Source: Pedobacter sp. MC2016-14 (GTDB lineage Bacteria > Bacteroidota > Bacteroidia > Sphingobacteriales > Sphingobacteriaceae). From it: a stretch of DNA of 64,000 nt. The stretch lies in assembly GCF_020991475.1 (NCBI RefSeq), contig NZ_JAJMPA010000001.1:372001-436000 (forward strand), given 5' to 3'. The notes under the pieces were generated by a model that was given only the letters and a program-made list of their open reading frames with translations, searched no databases and had not been told where the DNA came from. Position numbers and translations under genes: made by a program. Position 1 is the first letter of the stretch. The number at the start of each line of letters is the position of its first letter. Below, one piece after another: positions 18,094 through 26,937 of the stretch.

Positions 18094-19149
18094 TTACAGC
18101 TCTGTAAAAATTAATGGAGTATCCTGTTTTATCTTTACATACATAGTCCCCCATGATAATCCTACGCCAAATCCAGAAAAGATAAGTTTGCCTTTATCAT
18201 TTTTTATGGCATCCCTTAATTCGGTTACTACGGTTAGGGGTATAGACGCAGAAGAGGTATTGCCAAATTTTTTTAGTGAAGCGGGAACTTTTTCAATTGG
18301 AATGTTAAGTTTTGAGGCGATTTTAGTGTTCATCATCTTATTAGCCTGATGAAACACATAATAGTCGATCTCATCTTTTTGTATACCGAAATGATCGATC
18401 AGGTTATTGACTGTTTTTGGCGCCTGGGATATCCCGAAATAGAAAACATTGATGCCATCCAGGTGAACATGATACTTACTTTTGCTGACTCCAGGAGCTA
18501 TCTCAGTCTCAATCACGGAATCGGTATCAGCTCTACGCCTGGAACCACCATGCGGGATAAAGATTGACTCATAACCACTACCATCTGTGCCCACATCAAA
18601 TAATAATTCACCTGAGTTTTCTTCTATTTGTAATGCGGTGGCTGTACCAGCATCCCCAAACAAAGGGAAGGTAGTCTTGTCATTTTTAGAAACAATTTTA
18701 CTGCAGGTATCTCCAGCCAGTAAAAGGCCTTTTTTTATCCCAAAGCTGTTCATCAGACCTGTGATAATAGAAAGTCCATAAACATAGCCAGAACAGCCTA
18801 AAGTGACATCGAAAGCCATGCAGGTTTTAGATAAGCCAAGGCGGTCTTGCAAAATAGAGGAGGTACCAGGTACAATATGATCTCCGGTTAGGGTAACAAA
18901 GACTAAAATTTGGATATCTTCTTTCTTCCAGTCCAGGGCTTCAATTAATTTATTCCCTGCCTCAATACACAAATCTGATGCACAAATATCTTTCAAGGCG
19001 ATACGACGCTCTTCAATGCCCGTTGCATTAATAAATTTCTCGGCATCACCTTGAAAAAGATGATCCAGATTTCGGTTATTACTTTTATTTTCAGGAACAC
19101 AGCATGATATTCCTTTTATTGCAATGTTATGAATTGAAAAATTTGCCAT
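18094..19149 (-). CDS. 3-oxoacyl-ACP synthase III (KASIII/FabH-like)
   Basis: This 351-aa thiolase-fold protein keeps the KASIII triad: Cys in FDVTLGCSGYVYGLSI (about residue 116), His in YYVFHQANKMMNTKIA (about 268) and Asn in KFGNTSSASIPLTV (about 298). KASIII enzymes condense an acyl-CoA or acyl thioester with malonyl-ACP. In this place, beside an acyl carrier protein and two acyltransferase-like genes within a sugar locus, a housekeeping fatty-acid role is unlikely. It probably starts a short acyl chain that is later attached to an amino sugar. The downstream gene is a glycosyltransferase. Confidence 0.87.
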   Translation of the reverse strand: MANFSIHNIAIKGISCCVPENKSNNRNLDHLFQGDAEKFINATGIEERRIALKDICASDLCIEAGNKLIEALDWKKEDIQILVFVTLTGDHIVPGTSSILQDRLGLSKTCMAFDVTLGCSGYVYGLSIITGLMNSFGIKKGLLLAGDTCSKIVSKNDKTTFPLFGDAGTATALQIEENSGELLFDVGTDGSGYESIFIPHGGSRRRADTDSVIETEIAPGVSKSKYHVHLDGINVFYFGISQAPKTVNNLIDHFGIQKDEIDYYVFHQANKMMNTKIASKLNIPIEKVPASLKKFGNTSSASIPLTVVTELRDAIKNDKGKLIFSGFGVGLSWGTMYVKIKQDTPLIFTEL

Positions 19150-19181
19150 AGGAAATATTGGATGGGAAGTTAAATTACTAA

Positions 19182-19817
19182 TTAAAATTCAAGAACCTTT
19201 GCTGGTACTCCGAAAACAGTTGTATTTTCTTTAACATTTTTTGTAACCAGGCTACAGGCGCCTATTACTGCATTTTTTCTGACTTGTATATTTGGTAAAA
19301 TCGTAGCTCTCACATGGAGTGTAGCCTCATTTTCCAGAACCGAGAAGCCCCCTGTAAAAGAATAAGCACCGATATGACACCAATCTCCTACTTTTGTATT
19401 GTGCCCCAAGCCACTGTAATTAAGAATAATTACAAAATCTCCAACGCTAACTTCGTTACTCAGGCAAGCCCCCTGGCAAATAATCAACCCTGTGCCTAAC
19501 GTTACATTATCCGAAAATGTAACCGACGGATGAATCAAATTAATAAATAATCCACCTTTTGCAAGGATCTGCTCTGCATAGAATTTCTTCCAATAAACCG
19601 CACCTAGTGCACAGATAAAAACATCGTGTTCCTGCACTTCATAAGCCTCAACTGAACCCAAAATAGGTGGGTAACCTGTAAAGTCATCCAAAACATGCAG
19701 ATGATCATCCAGAAATCCTTTAACTTGATATTCAGTACCATATCCCTGGCAGTTTTTAGCAAGGGAAAAAGTTTCCCGGCCCATGCCCCGCGCACCGATA
19801 ATGATCAAATTCTTCAT
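19182..19817 (-). CDS. PglD/NeuD-like hexapeptide sugar N-/O-acyltransferase
   Basis: The ATG at 19815-19817 (211 aa) is preferred to an upstream TTG. The N-terminal third is a small Rossmann-like domain (KNLIIIGARGMGRETFSLAKN), the rest a left-handed beta-helix of hexapeptide repeats (NVTLGTGLIICQGACLSNEVSVGDFVIILN..., ATILPNIQVRKNAVIGACSLVTKNVKENTTVFGVPAKVLEF). This two-domain form is that of PglD/NeuD/PerB, which N-acylate amino sugars or O-acetylate sialic acids. With an ACP gene 22 bp upstream, an ACP-bound acyl donor is plausible but not shown. Confidence 0.83.
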   Translation of the reverse strand: MKNLIIIGARGMGRETFSLAKNCQGYGTEYQVKGFLDDHLHVLDDFTGYPPILGSVEAYEVQEHDVFICALGAVYWKKFYAEQILAKGGLFINLIHPSVTFSDNVTLGTGLIICQGACLSNEVSVGDFVIILNYSGLGHNTKVGDWCHIGAYSFTGGFSVLENEATLHVRATILPNIQVRKNAVIGACSLVTKNVKENTTVFGVPAKVLEF

Positions 19818-19839
19818 TAACAAAAGTTTATTTGATGGG

Positions 19840-20070
19840 TTAGCCTTTTGCTTTTAGTATTTTATAAATATCGAGAATAGTAACTGAACCCCGCAAATCT
19901 TCACCAGTGAGTGTTTTATCGTACTTCTCATCTATCATTTCAACTACAAGTAACGCTGTTAACGAATCCCATTCTCCCAGCTCTCTGAAAACAGTTTCGG
20001 GTTTAATTAATTCTTTATCAGTGTCACTAAGGGTATTCGAAAAGTTTTCAAGGAAGTGTTCCAGTTCCAT
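19840..20070 (-). CDS. Acyl carrier protein
   Basis: A 76-aa acidic four-helix protein with the phosphopantetheine site in GEWDSLTALLVVEMIDEKY (Ser at about residue 36). It is not the housekeeping AcpP (which has DSL-x-x-VEL in a different frame of residues) but one of the dedicated ACPs in biosynthetic loci. Together with the KASIII protein and the hexapeptide acyltransferases it should carry the acyl group destined for a sugar. It lies 22 bp before the PglD-like gene and about 100 bp after the next acyltransferase gene; that gap (20071-20169) holds no recognisable gene. Confidence 0.88.
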   Translation of the reverse strand: MELEHFLENFSNTLSDTDKELIKPETVFRELGEWDSLTALLVVEMIDEKYDKTLTGEDLRGSVTILDIYKILKAKG

Positions 20071-20169
20071 ATTTATATTTAGCCTGTTGGATTTAAGTTC
20101 TCAGAAATAATAGTCAAAGATAGTTAATCCAATGCGGTTCTGCCACTAAAAGTAACGAATAGCGCCTGA

Positions 20170-20814
20170 TTATCCAGATTGATGCAAGCCTTTAATTTGA
20201 GCTATAATTCCTAAAGTTGGCTGTGCGGCAAAAAGTTCGGTATTTGCTGAAATTAGTTTAAGAGGCAAATCCCACCACTTTAAATCCAAAAGAGCAGCAA
20301 TAACAGCATCGTTAAACCTATACTTTATAACTTTAGCCGGAGTACCGGCCACAATTGCGTAAGGAGGCACATCCTTATTGACAAGGGAGTTTGCTCCTAT
20401 TACAGCGCCATCGCCTATGGTTACCCCTCTTAAGATTGTACTGTTACACCCAATCCAAACATCGTTACCAATAACACATTCCTTTTCAAAAGGACTGTAA
20501 TGTTTATAAGGAGTTAACTGGAAAGATTTTAGTGAGTACAAAAAGCTATGATTGGTCAATCTGGTATAATCATGTTCTTCGGGTCCGATGGTAACCCCCC
20601 AGGATATAGAACAAAATCTGCCAATTATGGCATTGATTACCACTGTATAATCACCGATATAGGAGAGTGTATCCATCTTTGAATAGGCCATCTTTGAGAA
20701 GTTACCAACCATGCACTGATCTCCAAGCTGAGTATTCAGCAGGGTTATCATGTTCCCCAAATTTATAGTATCTGGCAAGGTACAGTTCTCTATAATACTG
20801 TTAGATTCATTCAT
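20170..20814 (-). CDS. CatB/Vat-type hexapeptide acetyltransferase
   Basis: The start is the ATG at 20812-20814, which overlaps the phosphoesterase stop by one base (TAATG); the longer frame to 20850 is not needed. The 214-aa protein is a xenobiotic/antigen-type left-handed beta-helix enzyme: [26 protein letters not shown] with the catalytic His near 90, then [54 protein letters not shown]. It O- or N-acetylates a sugar intermediate with acetyl-CoA. Its partner sugar is unknown. Confidence 0.85.
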   Translation of the reverse strand: MNESNSIIENCTLPDTINLGNMITLLNTQLGDQCMVGNFSKMAYSKMDTLSYIGDYTVVINAIIGRFCSISWGVTIGPEEHDYTRLTNHSFLYSLKSFQLTPYKHYSPFEKECVIGNDVWIGCNSTILRGVTIGDGAVIGANSLVNKDVPPYAIVAGTPAKVIKYRFNDAVIAALLDLKWWDLPLKLISANTELFAAQPTLGIIAQIKGLHQSG

Positions 20815-21449
20815 TATAATCTTTCCTTTTGTAAATAATAGTCTAAGCAAATTTCAGGGAATTTTTTAGCCTTCATCTCATTTATCAGCAGCGCTACATT
20901 ATACAACTGGCGCTTCATTTTCAAATCATTGGTTTCAGTATCGTAGGTAAGATAATTAATTACATTAATATACTTCCTGTTCTGACCCACACTACCCGCA
21001 TTGTACAATTCAAAATCACTATTTATATATTTAAACTGATGATGCGAGTGCCCTATAATATAATTGTTATCTAAAACTACATCGGTATCGGGATAAATAT
21101 ATTTATCCATTATTGTGTGTGTACACAAAAATTTATCAAGCTGGTAGGCGCTAACAAATGTTTTGATCTGCTCGCGCCGATGAAATCCGGAAATATTCTG
21201 CTGAAAAAATGTTTGGACAAGTGGATTACTGCCCGGATAAAACCCATCAATAAAGGCTTCTTCGTGATTCCCCATAATCAGCACCGGATTACGAAGAGAG
21301 GAAGCCAGGTCTATACATTCATCACTCCATGGTCCATAATTTACGAGGTCGCCAAGACAGATGTGCATTTCACAATCCGGCTCCATTTCCAGCATTTTTT
21401 CAAATGCAGGAAGATTGCCATGTACATCACTATAAATTAGCAATTTCAT
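20814..21449 (-). CDS. Metallophosphoesterase (calcineurin-like)
   Basis: A 211-aa protein with the full set of metal-binding motifs: [12 protein letters not shown] (Asp, His), [18 protein letters not shown] (GDxV), IMGNHEEAF (GNHE) and [12 protein letters not shown] (GHxH). It is the YfcE/protein-phosphatase-like branch. Such enzymes are unusual within sugar-nucleotide gene clusters. It may dephosphorylate a sugar or an acyl-phosphate intermediate. It overlaps the SDR gene by 20 bp. Confidence 0.83.
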   Translation of the reverse strand: MKLLIYSDVHGNLPAFEKMLEMEPDCEMHICLGDLVNYGPWSDECIDLASSLRNPVLIMGNHEEAFIDGFYPGSNPLVQTFFQQNISGFHRREQIKTFVSAYQLDKFLCTHTIMDKYIYPDTDVVLDNNYIIGHSHHQFKYINSDFELYNAGSVGQNRKYINVINYLTYDTETNDLKMKRQLYNVALLINEMKAKKFPEICLDYYLQKERL

Positions 21450-22251
21450 AATCTATCAATTCTTTAATGCCGTCTTGAATTGAAATCTTCGACTGCCATC
21501 CAAAAAGGCAAAATGTTTTAGAGACATCAAAATGAAATGACGAGGATAGATCTGAATCTCTTGTACTAATTTTTATTCCCCCCAGGTGACCGCCAATGCA
21601 TTTTGCAAGATCCATATTAGTAATAGAATTACCTGTGGCAGCGACAACTACCTCCTTAATAACTGAAGTGGCCAGGAGTTGACATAAATCCATAAGATCA
21701 TTAATATGCAAATAATCCTGGCAACGGGTACCATCACCATAAACAACAATTTCTTTAGCCACCAATGCTTGTTTTATCCAGATGGGCACTAATGAATTTG
21801 GCTTCATCCCTATACCATAAATATAGGTTGGTCTTATAATGGAAACATTTTCAAAGGAATTTATTAAAAATTCTTCCATTAGTTTTGACAGCCCGTAGGT
21901 TTTTGGATTATTGTAGCAACTATCTGCATTTATAATTCCAATATGAGCACCATATACTTCGGTGCTTGAAATGTAGACCATCCGATCAAAATTTAATGCC
22001 TGAAGTGTAGCCTGTAAGGATAAAAACTGCCTTAAATATGACTCGTAACTTAATCCATGTCCGCCCATCGCAATAAATAAGCAATTCATTTTTGTCTCCG
22101 GTAATCGATCTACGGCATAACAAACGCATCCCTCCGGGACATCAGATTGACTGGAATTGTAAAAAGCCAGCACTGTATTTCCTGAATTAAGAAATGTAGT
22201 GCAAAGTGATCTTCCCACAAAACCATTGGCTCCCAACACGCCTATTATCAT
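21430..22251 (-). CDS. NAD-dependent epimerase/dehydratase (extended SDR)
   Basis: A 273-aa SDR with GVLGANGFVGRSL (residues 4-16), MVYISSTEVYGAH and catalytic YGLSKLMEEFLI (about 133), then VSIIRPTYIYGIGM and VVYGDGTRCQDYLHINDLMDLC. It is shorter than most (300-350 aa). It may reduce or epimerise a nucleotide sugar, or a carrier-bound acyl group. It overlaps the ATP-grasp gene by 4 bp. Confidence 0.8.
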   Translation of the reverse strand: MIIGVLGANGFVGRSLCTTFLNSGNTVLAFYNSSQSDVPEGCVCYAVDRLPETKMNCLFIAMGGHGLSYESYLRQFLSLQATLQALNFDRMVYISSTEVYGAHIGIINADSCYNNPKTYGLSKLMEEFLINSFENVSIIRPTYIYGIGMKPNSLVPIWIKQALVAKEIVVYGDGTRCQDYLHINDLMDLCQLLATSVIKEVVVAATGNSITNMDLAKCIGGHLGGIKISTRDSDLSSSFHFDVSKTFCLFGWQSKISIQDGIKELIDYEIANL

Positions 22252-23252
22252 AAGGAAATATGGTTATGGAGTTGAATTTTTGACGAATCTTTTAGCTTTC
22301 GTACACTTTCATTCTCTACTACAAGTTCCTGCCAGTACCTTAAAATGGTTTGCTCTCTGATCTCAAACTGCGGCTCAATGTTTTGCAATAAATAATCAGC
22401 AATCATTTTTGGTTCATTAAATCCACAAAGTGTTCTGGAGGCAGTTGTGCCTGAGCAACGTGCATTGATTTCAAAAACATATGGGATTCCATCTTTCATC
22501 CTTAATTGTACATTACATGCCCCAAAAGGTTTAATGGCTTCAACTACCTTTCGCACTGCTTTTTCTATAACCGGATTCTTTTCCGAAAAACATTTATGAG
22601 TATCTCCATCACGTAAAATCCTTCGCATTACAATTACACCTTTGCATTGCTCATCTAAATTAACGGTTCCGCAGGTATATTCATCACCCTCTATGTACTG
22701 CATGACTATGAAACTATCTTCATCGCCCGCTACTTTACTTTTTAGCAGCCCCCATTGTTCTTCATTTTTAGCAAGGTAAACATTCTTTGACCTTGCGCCA
22801 CCAACCTGTTGCTTTACAATTAAGGGAAAATCTTTAGCCGAAGGCTGAAATCCTTGCAGCGGGGAGGTAAAAGGCACATCGATTCCATGGGCTATTAACT
22901 GATTGTGGGTTTCCTGCTTATCGTCAGAAATCTTGATCACTTCGGGACTGCTGACTACCACTGTAGTACCTATAGCCTTAAATGCATCTCTGTTTAAAGA
23001 AAGTGGCATCAATTCTGCGTCTAAACCCGGAAATAACAAAGCGATTTTTTCGGCCTTACAAATTGCGAGCAATGCATCAATATATTCCGGGCTATTGGCA
23101 TATGGAATCAGGTAGGATTTGCCGGCAGCATAAAGCCCTGCAGCAAGTAATTCACCATCAAGAGCAATTACGTTGTATCCAGATTTTTCAAGTGATTTAA
23201 GTATACTCTGGCCAACTCCACCCCCAACACCGGTTACTGCAATATTATACAT
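22248..23252 (-). CDS. ATP-grasp ligase (carbamoyl-phosphate-synthase-large-like)
   Basis: A 334-aa protein with an N-terminal Rossmann-like domain (IAVTGVGGGVGQSILKSLEKSGYNVIALD) and an ATP-grasp domain (FPLIVKQQVGGARSKNVYLA, FIVMQYIEGDEYTCGT, YVFEINARCSGTTASRTLCGFNEP with the metal-binding E-x-N). ATP-grasp enzymes join a carboxylate to an amine or similar through an acyl-phosphate. In this context it could attach an amino acid or a carboxylic acid to the amino group made by the aminotransferase next door. No family with known function is recognised with certainty. Confidence 0.75.
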   Translation of the reverse strand: MYNIAVTGVGGGVGQSILKSLEKSGYNVIALDGELLAAGLYAAGKSYLIPYANSPEYIDALLAICKAEKIALLFPGLDAELMPLSLNRDAFKAIGTTVVVSSPEVIKISDDKQETHNQLIAHGIDVPFTSPLQGFQPSAKDFPLIVKQQVGGARSKNVYLAKNEEQWGLLKSKVAGDEDSFIVMQYIEGDEYTCGTVNLDEQCKGVIVMRRILRDGDTHKCFSEKNPVIEKAVRKVVEAIKPFGACNVQLRMKDGIPYVFEINARCSGTTASRTLCGFNEPKMIADYLLQNIEPQFEIREQTILRYWQELVVENESVRKLKDSSKIQLHNHISL

Positions 23253-23271
23253 ATGTATGTTTATTAATGAT

Positions 23272-24354
23272 CTAGTTATTTTGAACCCTAAGAATTAAAC
23301 GGCAAATGAGGTCCACCTCTTCTTTAGATAAGTCGTAATACAAGGGAAGACATAGTACCCTTCTTGCGATGTCATCTGTATGTTTCATTTCTACCGGATC
23401 TACATACGGGAGTGATTTAGCCAGCGAAGGATAAAAATACCGTCTTGGGTAAATATTATATGCAATTAAATTCTCCATGCACTTTAACATCAGCTGCTCA
23501 TCGTTAAACACAATAGGTAAGTAAGCATAATTGCAATTAGAATTTCGATTCCACTCCTGGGTAAAACACTTTACATTTTTAAGCATTTTATCATAGTGTT
23601 GCGTTAGTTCCTTCCTTTTATCAATAATCTGATTAATGTACTTTAGGTTATTCAGGCCCATCGCTGCATGAAACTCAGAATTTTTGCCATTGATGCCCAG
23701 TTCAGCAAAACGCTCCGGACCATCAAAACCAAAATTACGCATGTAAGCCATTTTTTTTAACAGGTCAGGATCTTTGGTAATAACCAAACCACCTTCTATA
23801 GAATGGTACAATTTTGTTGCGTGCAAACTGCAGGTACTGATGTCGCCATATTCAAAAATACTTTTGCCTTTATAATTTACCCCAAATGCATGGGCACCAT
23901 CGTAAATTACTTTGAGATTATGTTTTTCTGCAATCAGCTGTATGGCATCAATATCGCATGGGTTTCCATATACATGGGTAGCAATAATGGCAGAGGTTTT
24001 TTCTGTAATTGCGGCTTCAATTGCTGAAGGATCAATATTAAAAGTTTTGGGATCTATATCTACAAATACAGGCTTAATGCCCTCCCAGGCAATTGAACTG
24101 GTAGTGGCAACAAAAGAAAAAGGTGTAGTGATGATCTCTCCGGTTAATTCCAATGCCTTAATTGCAATTTGCAGTGCCACCGTTCCATTCGTAACAAACA
24201 AAAGATGGTCTATTTGAAGATGATTCTTTAGCTGAAGCTCCAGCTCATTGGCTAATGGCCCCATATTGGTTAGCCATTGACGTTTCCAGATACCTTTTAG
24301 GTATGCTTCATATTCTTCCTGAGGCGGTAAAAAGGGTTTTGTAACAGGTATCAT
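23272..24354 (-). CDS. DegT/DnrJ/EryC1-family sugar aminotransferase
   Basis: A 360-aa PLP enzyme. FVTNGTVALQIAIKAL binds PLP phosphate, VIYDGAHAFGVNYKGKSI carries the Asp that contacts the ring nitrogen, and STCSLHATKLYHSIEGGLVIT carries the Schiff-base Lys (about residue 182). The length and the SLHATK motif suit the VioA/QdtB/PglE-like branch acting on 4- or 3-keto-6-deoxyhexose nucleotides. A possible substrate is the UDP-4-keto sugar from the WbpM-like enzyme; with the PglD-like acyltransferase it would give a 4-acylamino sugar. The exact position of amination cannot be read from sequence. Confidence 0.88.
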   Translation of the reverse strand: MIPVTKPFLPPQEEYEAYLKGIWKRQWLTNMGPLANELELQLKNHLQIDHLLFVTNGTVALQIAIKALELTGEIITTPFSFVATTSSIAWEGIKPVFVDIDPKTFNIDPSAIEAAITEKTSAIIATHVYGNPCDIDAIQLIAEKHNLKVIYDGAHAFGVNYKGKSIFEYGDISTCSLHATKLYHSIEGGLVITKDPDLLKKMAYMRNFGFDGPERFAELGINGKNSEFHAAMGLNNLKYINQIIDKRKELTQHYDKMLKNVKCFTQEWNRNSNCNYAYLPIVFNDEQLMLKCMENLIAYNIYPRRYFYPSLAKSLPYVDPVEMKHTDDIARRVLCLPLYYDLSKEEVDLICRLILRVQNN

Positions 24355-24370
24355 TTGATAAATCTAAGGT

Positions 24371-25828
24371 TTAACCTGGCTTTTTGACCATGGATAACAT
24401 TTCGCTCAATTCTGAGAAGTTAAATAGTTTCAAAGCACCAAGGTATACAAAAACGTAAACAAATCCACCAGCAAATAATTTTAACCAATTAGATGAGATG
24501 TATTGTGTACCATAAAGTGTAATGGCACAAACCAGTAGTGAAATGAGCAAAAACCCAGCTATATCTCTTATCTGAAGCCAAATACCGTACTTGAAATGTT
24601 TTCCGGTATAATAAGTATTGATAAATAAGGCAAGGAAAGAACTTACAACCTGCCCGACTGCCATGGCAATTAAGCCCATAGGGAGTGTGATGCATAAGAC
24701 GGCTACCCCAAGTACTTTCTTCCATATTTCCAGCTTAAGAAATAAATCTGACCGCCCCTTAGCCTGAAGGATATTAAGATTGATGGCATGGATGGGGTAC
24801 CACATTCCTGCAAAGCATAATATCCGGAATAACGCTGCCGCAGGCAGCCATTTTTCGGTAAGCAATACGGTAATTAATGGTTCAGATATAGCCACCAGCA
24901 GAAACATCAACGGAAATACGATAAATGAAGTCATGCGTATGAGTTTGCGGTAAGCGCTGATTAACCGATCGTCTTCATTTTGTATCTGGCAAAAGATTGG
25001 AAAGGTAACCCGCTGCAAAATTGCGGTAATATTTTGTGCGGGAAGTGACTCCAGCTGCTGTGCCCTGGAATAATAACCAAGATCTGCAGGGAGAAATTTT
25101 TTACCGATTACTAAGGCATACATATTGTTATATACCGTATCTAATAGGCCAGAAGCCATCATTTTTGAACCAAAGCCAAACAGGGTTTTGTAGGATGCCT
25201 TTGAGAATACTAAAGATGGCCTCCAATTGATGAAATAAATGAGCAAAATGGCCTGAACTACTGCAGCAACCAGCCCTTGAATGACCAGTGACCATACGCC
25301 GTAGCCCAGGTATGCCATAGATACACCAACCATGCCAGATAGTACAATGGAGGTTATAGAAATTTTTGTTTGCGAGCGGAAGTCAATATTGATGGTTAAT
25401 TTTGTGCGCGGAACAATGGTTAGGGCATTGATGATCACATTTAAAGCAACAATTTTAGTGATGGGCTCTAGAAGAGGAATATTATAAAACGCGGCTACGT
25501 AGGGCGAACTGAAGAAAAGGATGGCATAAAAAACCAGGCTTGAGCCTAGATTAAAAATAAATACGGTAGAAAAATCTGTTTCCGAACGATCTACTTTCTG
25601 AATCAAGGCGGTGCCAAAACCACTAGTAACAAATGAATTGGCTATGGCGATAAAAATGCTAAGCATGCCGATTAAACCATAATCTGCCGGGGAAAGCAGA
25701 CGTGCCAGTATAATGCCTAAAACAAAGCCTATGCCCTGAGAAGAAAACTGATCAATGAAGCTCCAGAATACACCCTTCACAGCCCGCATCCTAAGCCCCT
25801 GAGCAGTTCCTTTTATTTCTTTATCCAA
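24371..25828 (-). CDS. Wzx-type polysaccharide flippase (MOP superfamily, WzxC-like)
   Basis: The 485-aa protein has about 14 membrane segments. The N-terminal block VFWSFIDQFSSQGIGFVLGIILARLLSPADYGLIGMLSIFIAIANSFVTSGFGTALIQK is the classic start of polysaccharide transporters. The annotated start is TTG (25826-25828); the ATG at 25787-25789 is an equally good choice. It would flip the lipid-linked repeat unit across the inner membrane, before polymerisation by the Wzy-like protein at 14775-15932. Confidence 0.88.
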   Translation of the reverse strand: MDKEIKGTAQGLRMRAVKGVFWSFIDQFSSQGIGFVLGIILARLLSPADYGLIGMLSIFIAIANSFVTSGFGTALIQKVDRSETDFSTVFIFNLGSSLVFYAILFFSSPYVAAFYNIPLLEPITKIVALNVIINALTIVPRTKLTINIDFRSQTKISITSIVLSGMVGVSMAYLGYGVWSLVIQGLVAAVVQAILLIYFINWRPSLVFSKASYKTLFGFGSKMMASGLLDTVYNNMYALVIGKKFLPADLGYYSRAQQLESLPAQNITAILQRVTFPIFCQIQNEDDRLISAYRKLIRMTSFIVFPLMFLLVAISEPLITVLLTEKWLPAAALFRILCFAGMWYPIHAINLNILQAKGRSDLFLKLEIWKKVLGVAVLCITLPMGLIAMAVGQVVSSFLALFINTYYTGKHFKYGIWLQIRDIAGFLLISLLVCAITLYGTQYISSNWLKLFAGGFVYVFVYLGALKLFNFSELSEMLSMVKKPG

Positions 25829-25869
25829 TTTGATAGGTTTGGTTTCAAAGGTAAATATAAATTTGTTTA

Positions 25870-26937
25870 CTACTCATGTATGTCCATGATTACCCTTTCC
25901 CATTGCAGGATTTTAATTTTCCAATCAAATGTTTTAGCCAGTTCCACAGCCGACCTGGAAGCAGCGGATAGCATGGCAGGCTCATTTTGCAGTTTTCTTA
26001 TCCTATCGGCCATCTCAGCTATGGTGTTTACTATCCAGCCATTTTTGTTATTTTCAACCCATTCATCTGCCCCATAATCAGCATATAAAACAGATGGAAT
26101 ACCAGCTGAAGCAGTCTCCAAAACTACTTTTGGAAAACCCTCTGACCGGGAAGGCAGAATGTGTAAATCTACAGTTTGTAACAAATCGCTAAGTGCTGCT
26201 GATCCTAACATGCCTTTATAAATGACATTGCGGATTCCATTTTTCTGAATCTCCTGATCTATATCAATTTGTCCATTTCCACTGCCAACAACAACAAATG
26301 TTAAGTCGGGAAAACTTTTAGAGAGTTCTAAATAATCTGAGATGCCCTTTCTTACCAAATCATTACCAATCATGATTACTTTCTCCAATTTAGGTACCAT
26401 TGTAGTTTTTGGGCTCAGTTTGGCATTTACCCCCAGAAATAACACTTCATTTTCGGTTTTTAATCCGCAAACGTCATAATTAAATCTGGACATATAATGT
26501 GTGATGCTAAACAACCTGGAAAAATAGCGCTTTGATTGAAGAAACATCTCCCGGTTAACATGCTTTGCAAGTAAAGTATGGTAGATTACCGGCTCTAAAA
26601 TAACTTCTATGGTTGAGAAACTCTTTTTCTTTAACAGCCTAAGCAAAAACCTGTTAAATTTCCAAAGATCGTCTTTAGGTAAATAAGCTACATCACAGTG
26701 CCATATGCCCCATAGAAAACCAAGGTATTGCGATAGGCGAACAGGTCTGAAGCACTTAAAAACCTTTAGTCCGGCAGTTGAAGGCATGTCTGAAAGCTGC
26801 CCGTTATACAATGCTAAGGTATACACCCCAAACTTTCTTTTATCCAGGTGCTCTGCCAATGCACGGCAGTTGAGATTCTGGGCATTGACGTAGTTGGTAT
26901 AACCGCCTAAAAAAACCTTAATTTTCTTCTCCAACAT
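25870..26937 (-). CDS. Glycosyltransferase, GT4 family
   Basis: A 355-aa GT-B protein. The C-terminal donor half has VIMIGNDLVRKGISDYLELSK, LTFVVVGSGNGQIDID and LHILPSRSEGFPKVVLETASAGIPSVLYADYGADEWV (E-x7-E; about residues 256-292). The N-terminal start IKVFLGGYTNYVNAQNLNCRALAEHL fits the acceptor side. It overlaps the following gene upstream by 20 bp. Specificity unknown. Confidence 0.8.
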   Translation of the reverse strand: MLEKKIKVFLGGYTNYVNAQNLNCRALAEHLDKRKFGVYTLALYNGQLSDMPSTAGLKVFKCFRPVRLSQYLGFLWGIWHCDVAYLPKDDLWKFNRFLLRLLKKKSFSTIEVILEPVIYHTLLAKHVNREMFLQSKRYFSRLFSITHYMSRFNYDVCGLKTENEVLFLGVNAKLSPKTTMVPKLEKVIMIGNDLVRKGISDYLELSKSFPDLTFVVVGSGNGQIDIDQEIQKNGIRNVIYKGMLGSAALSDLLQTVDLHILPSRSEGFPKVVLETASAGIPSVLYADYGADEWVENNKNGWIVNTIAEMADRIRKLQNEPAMLSAASRSAVELAKTFDWKIKILQWERVIMDIHE

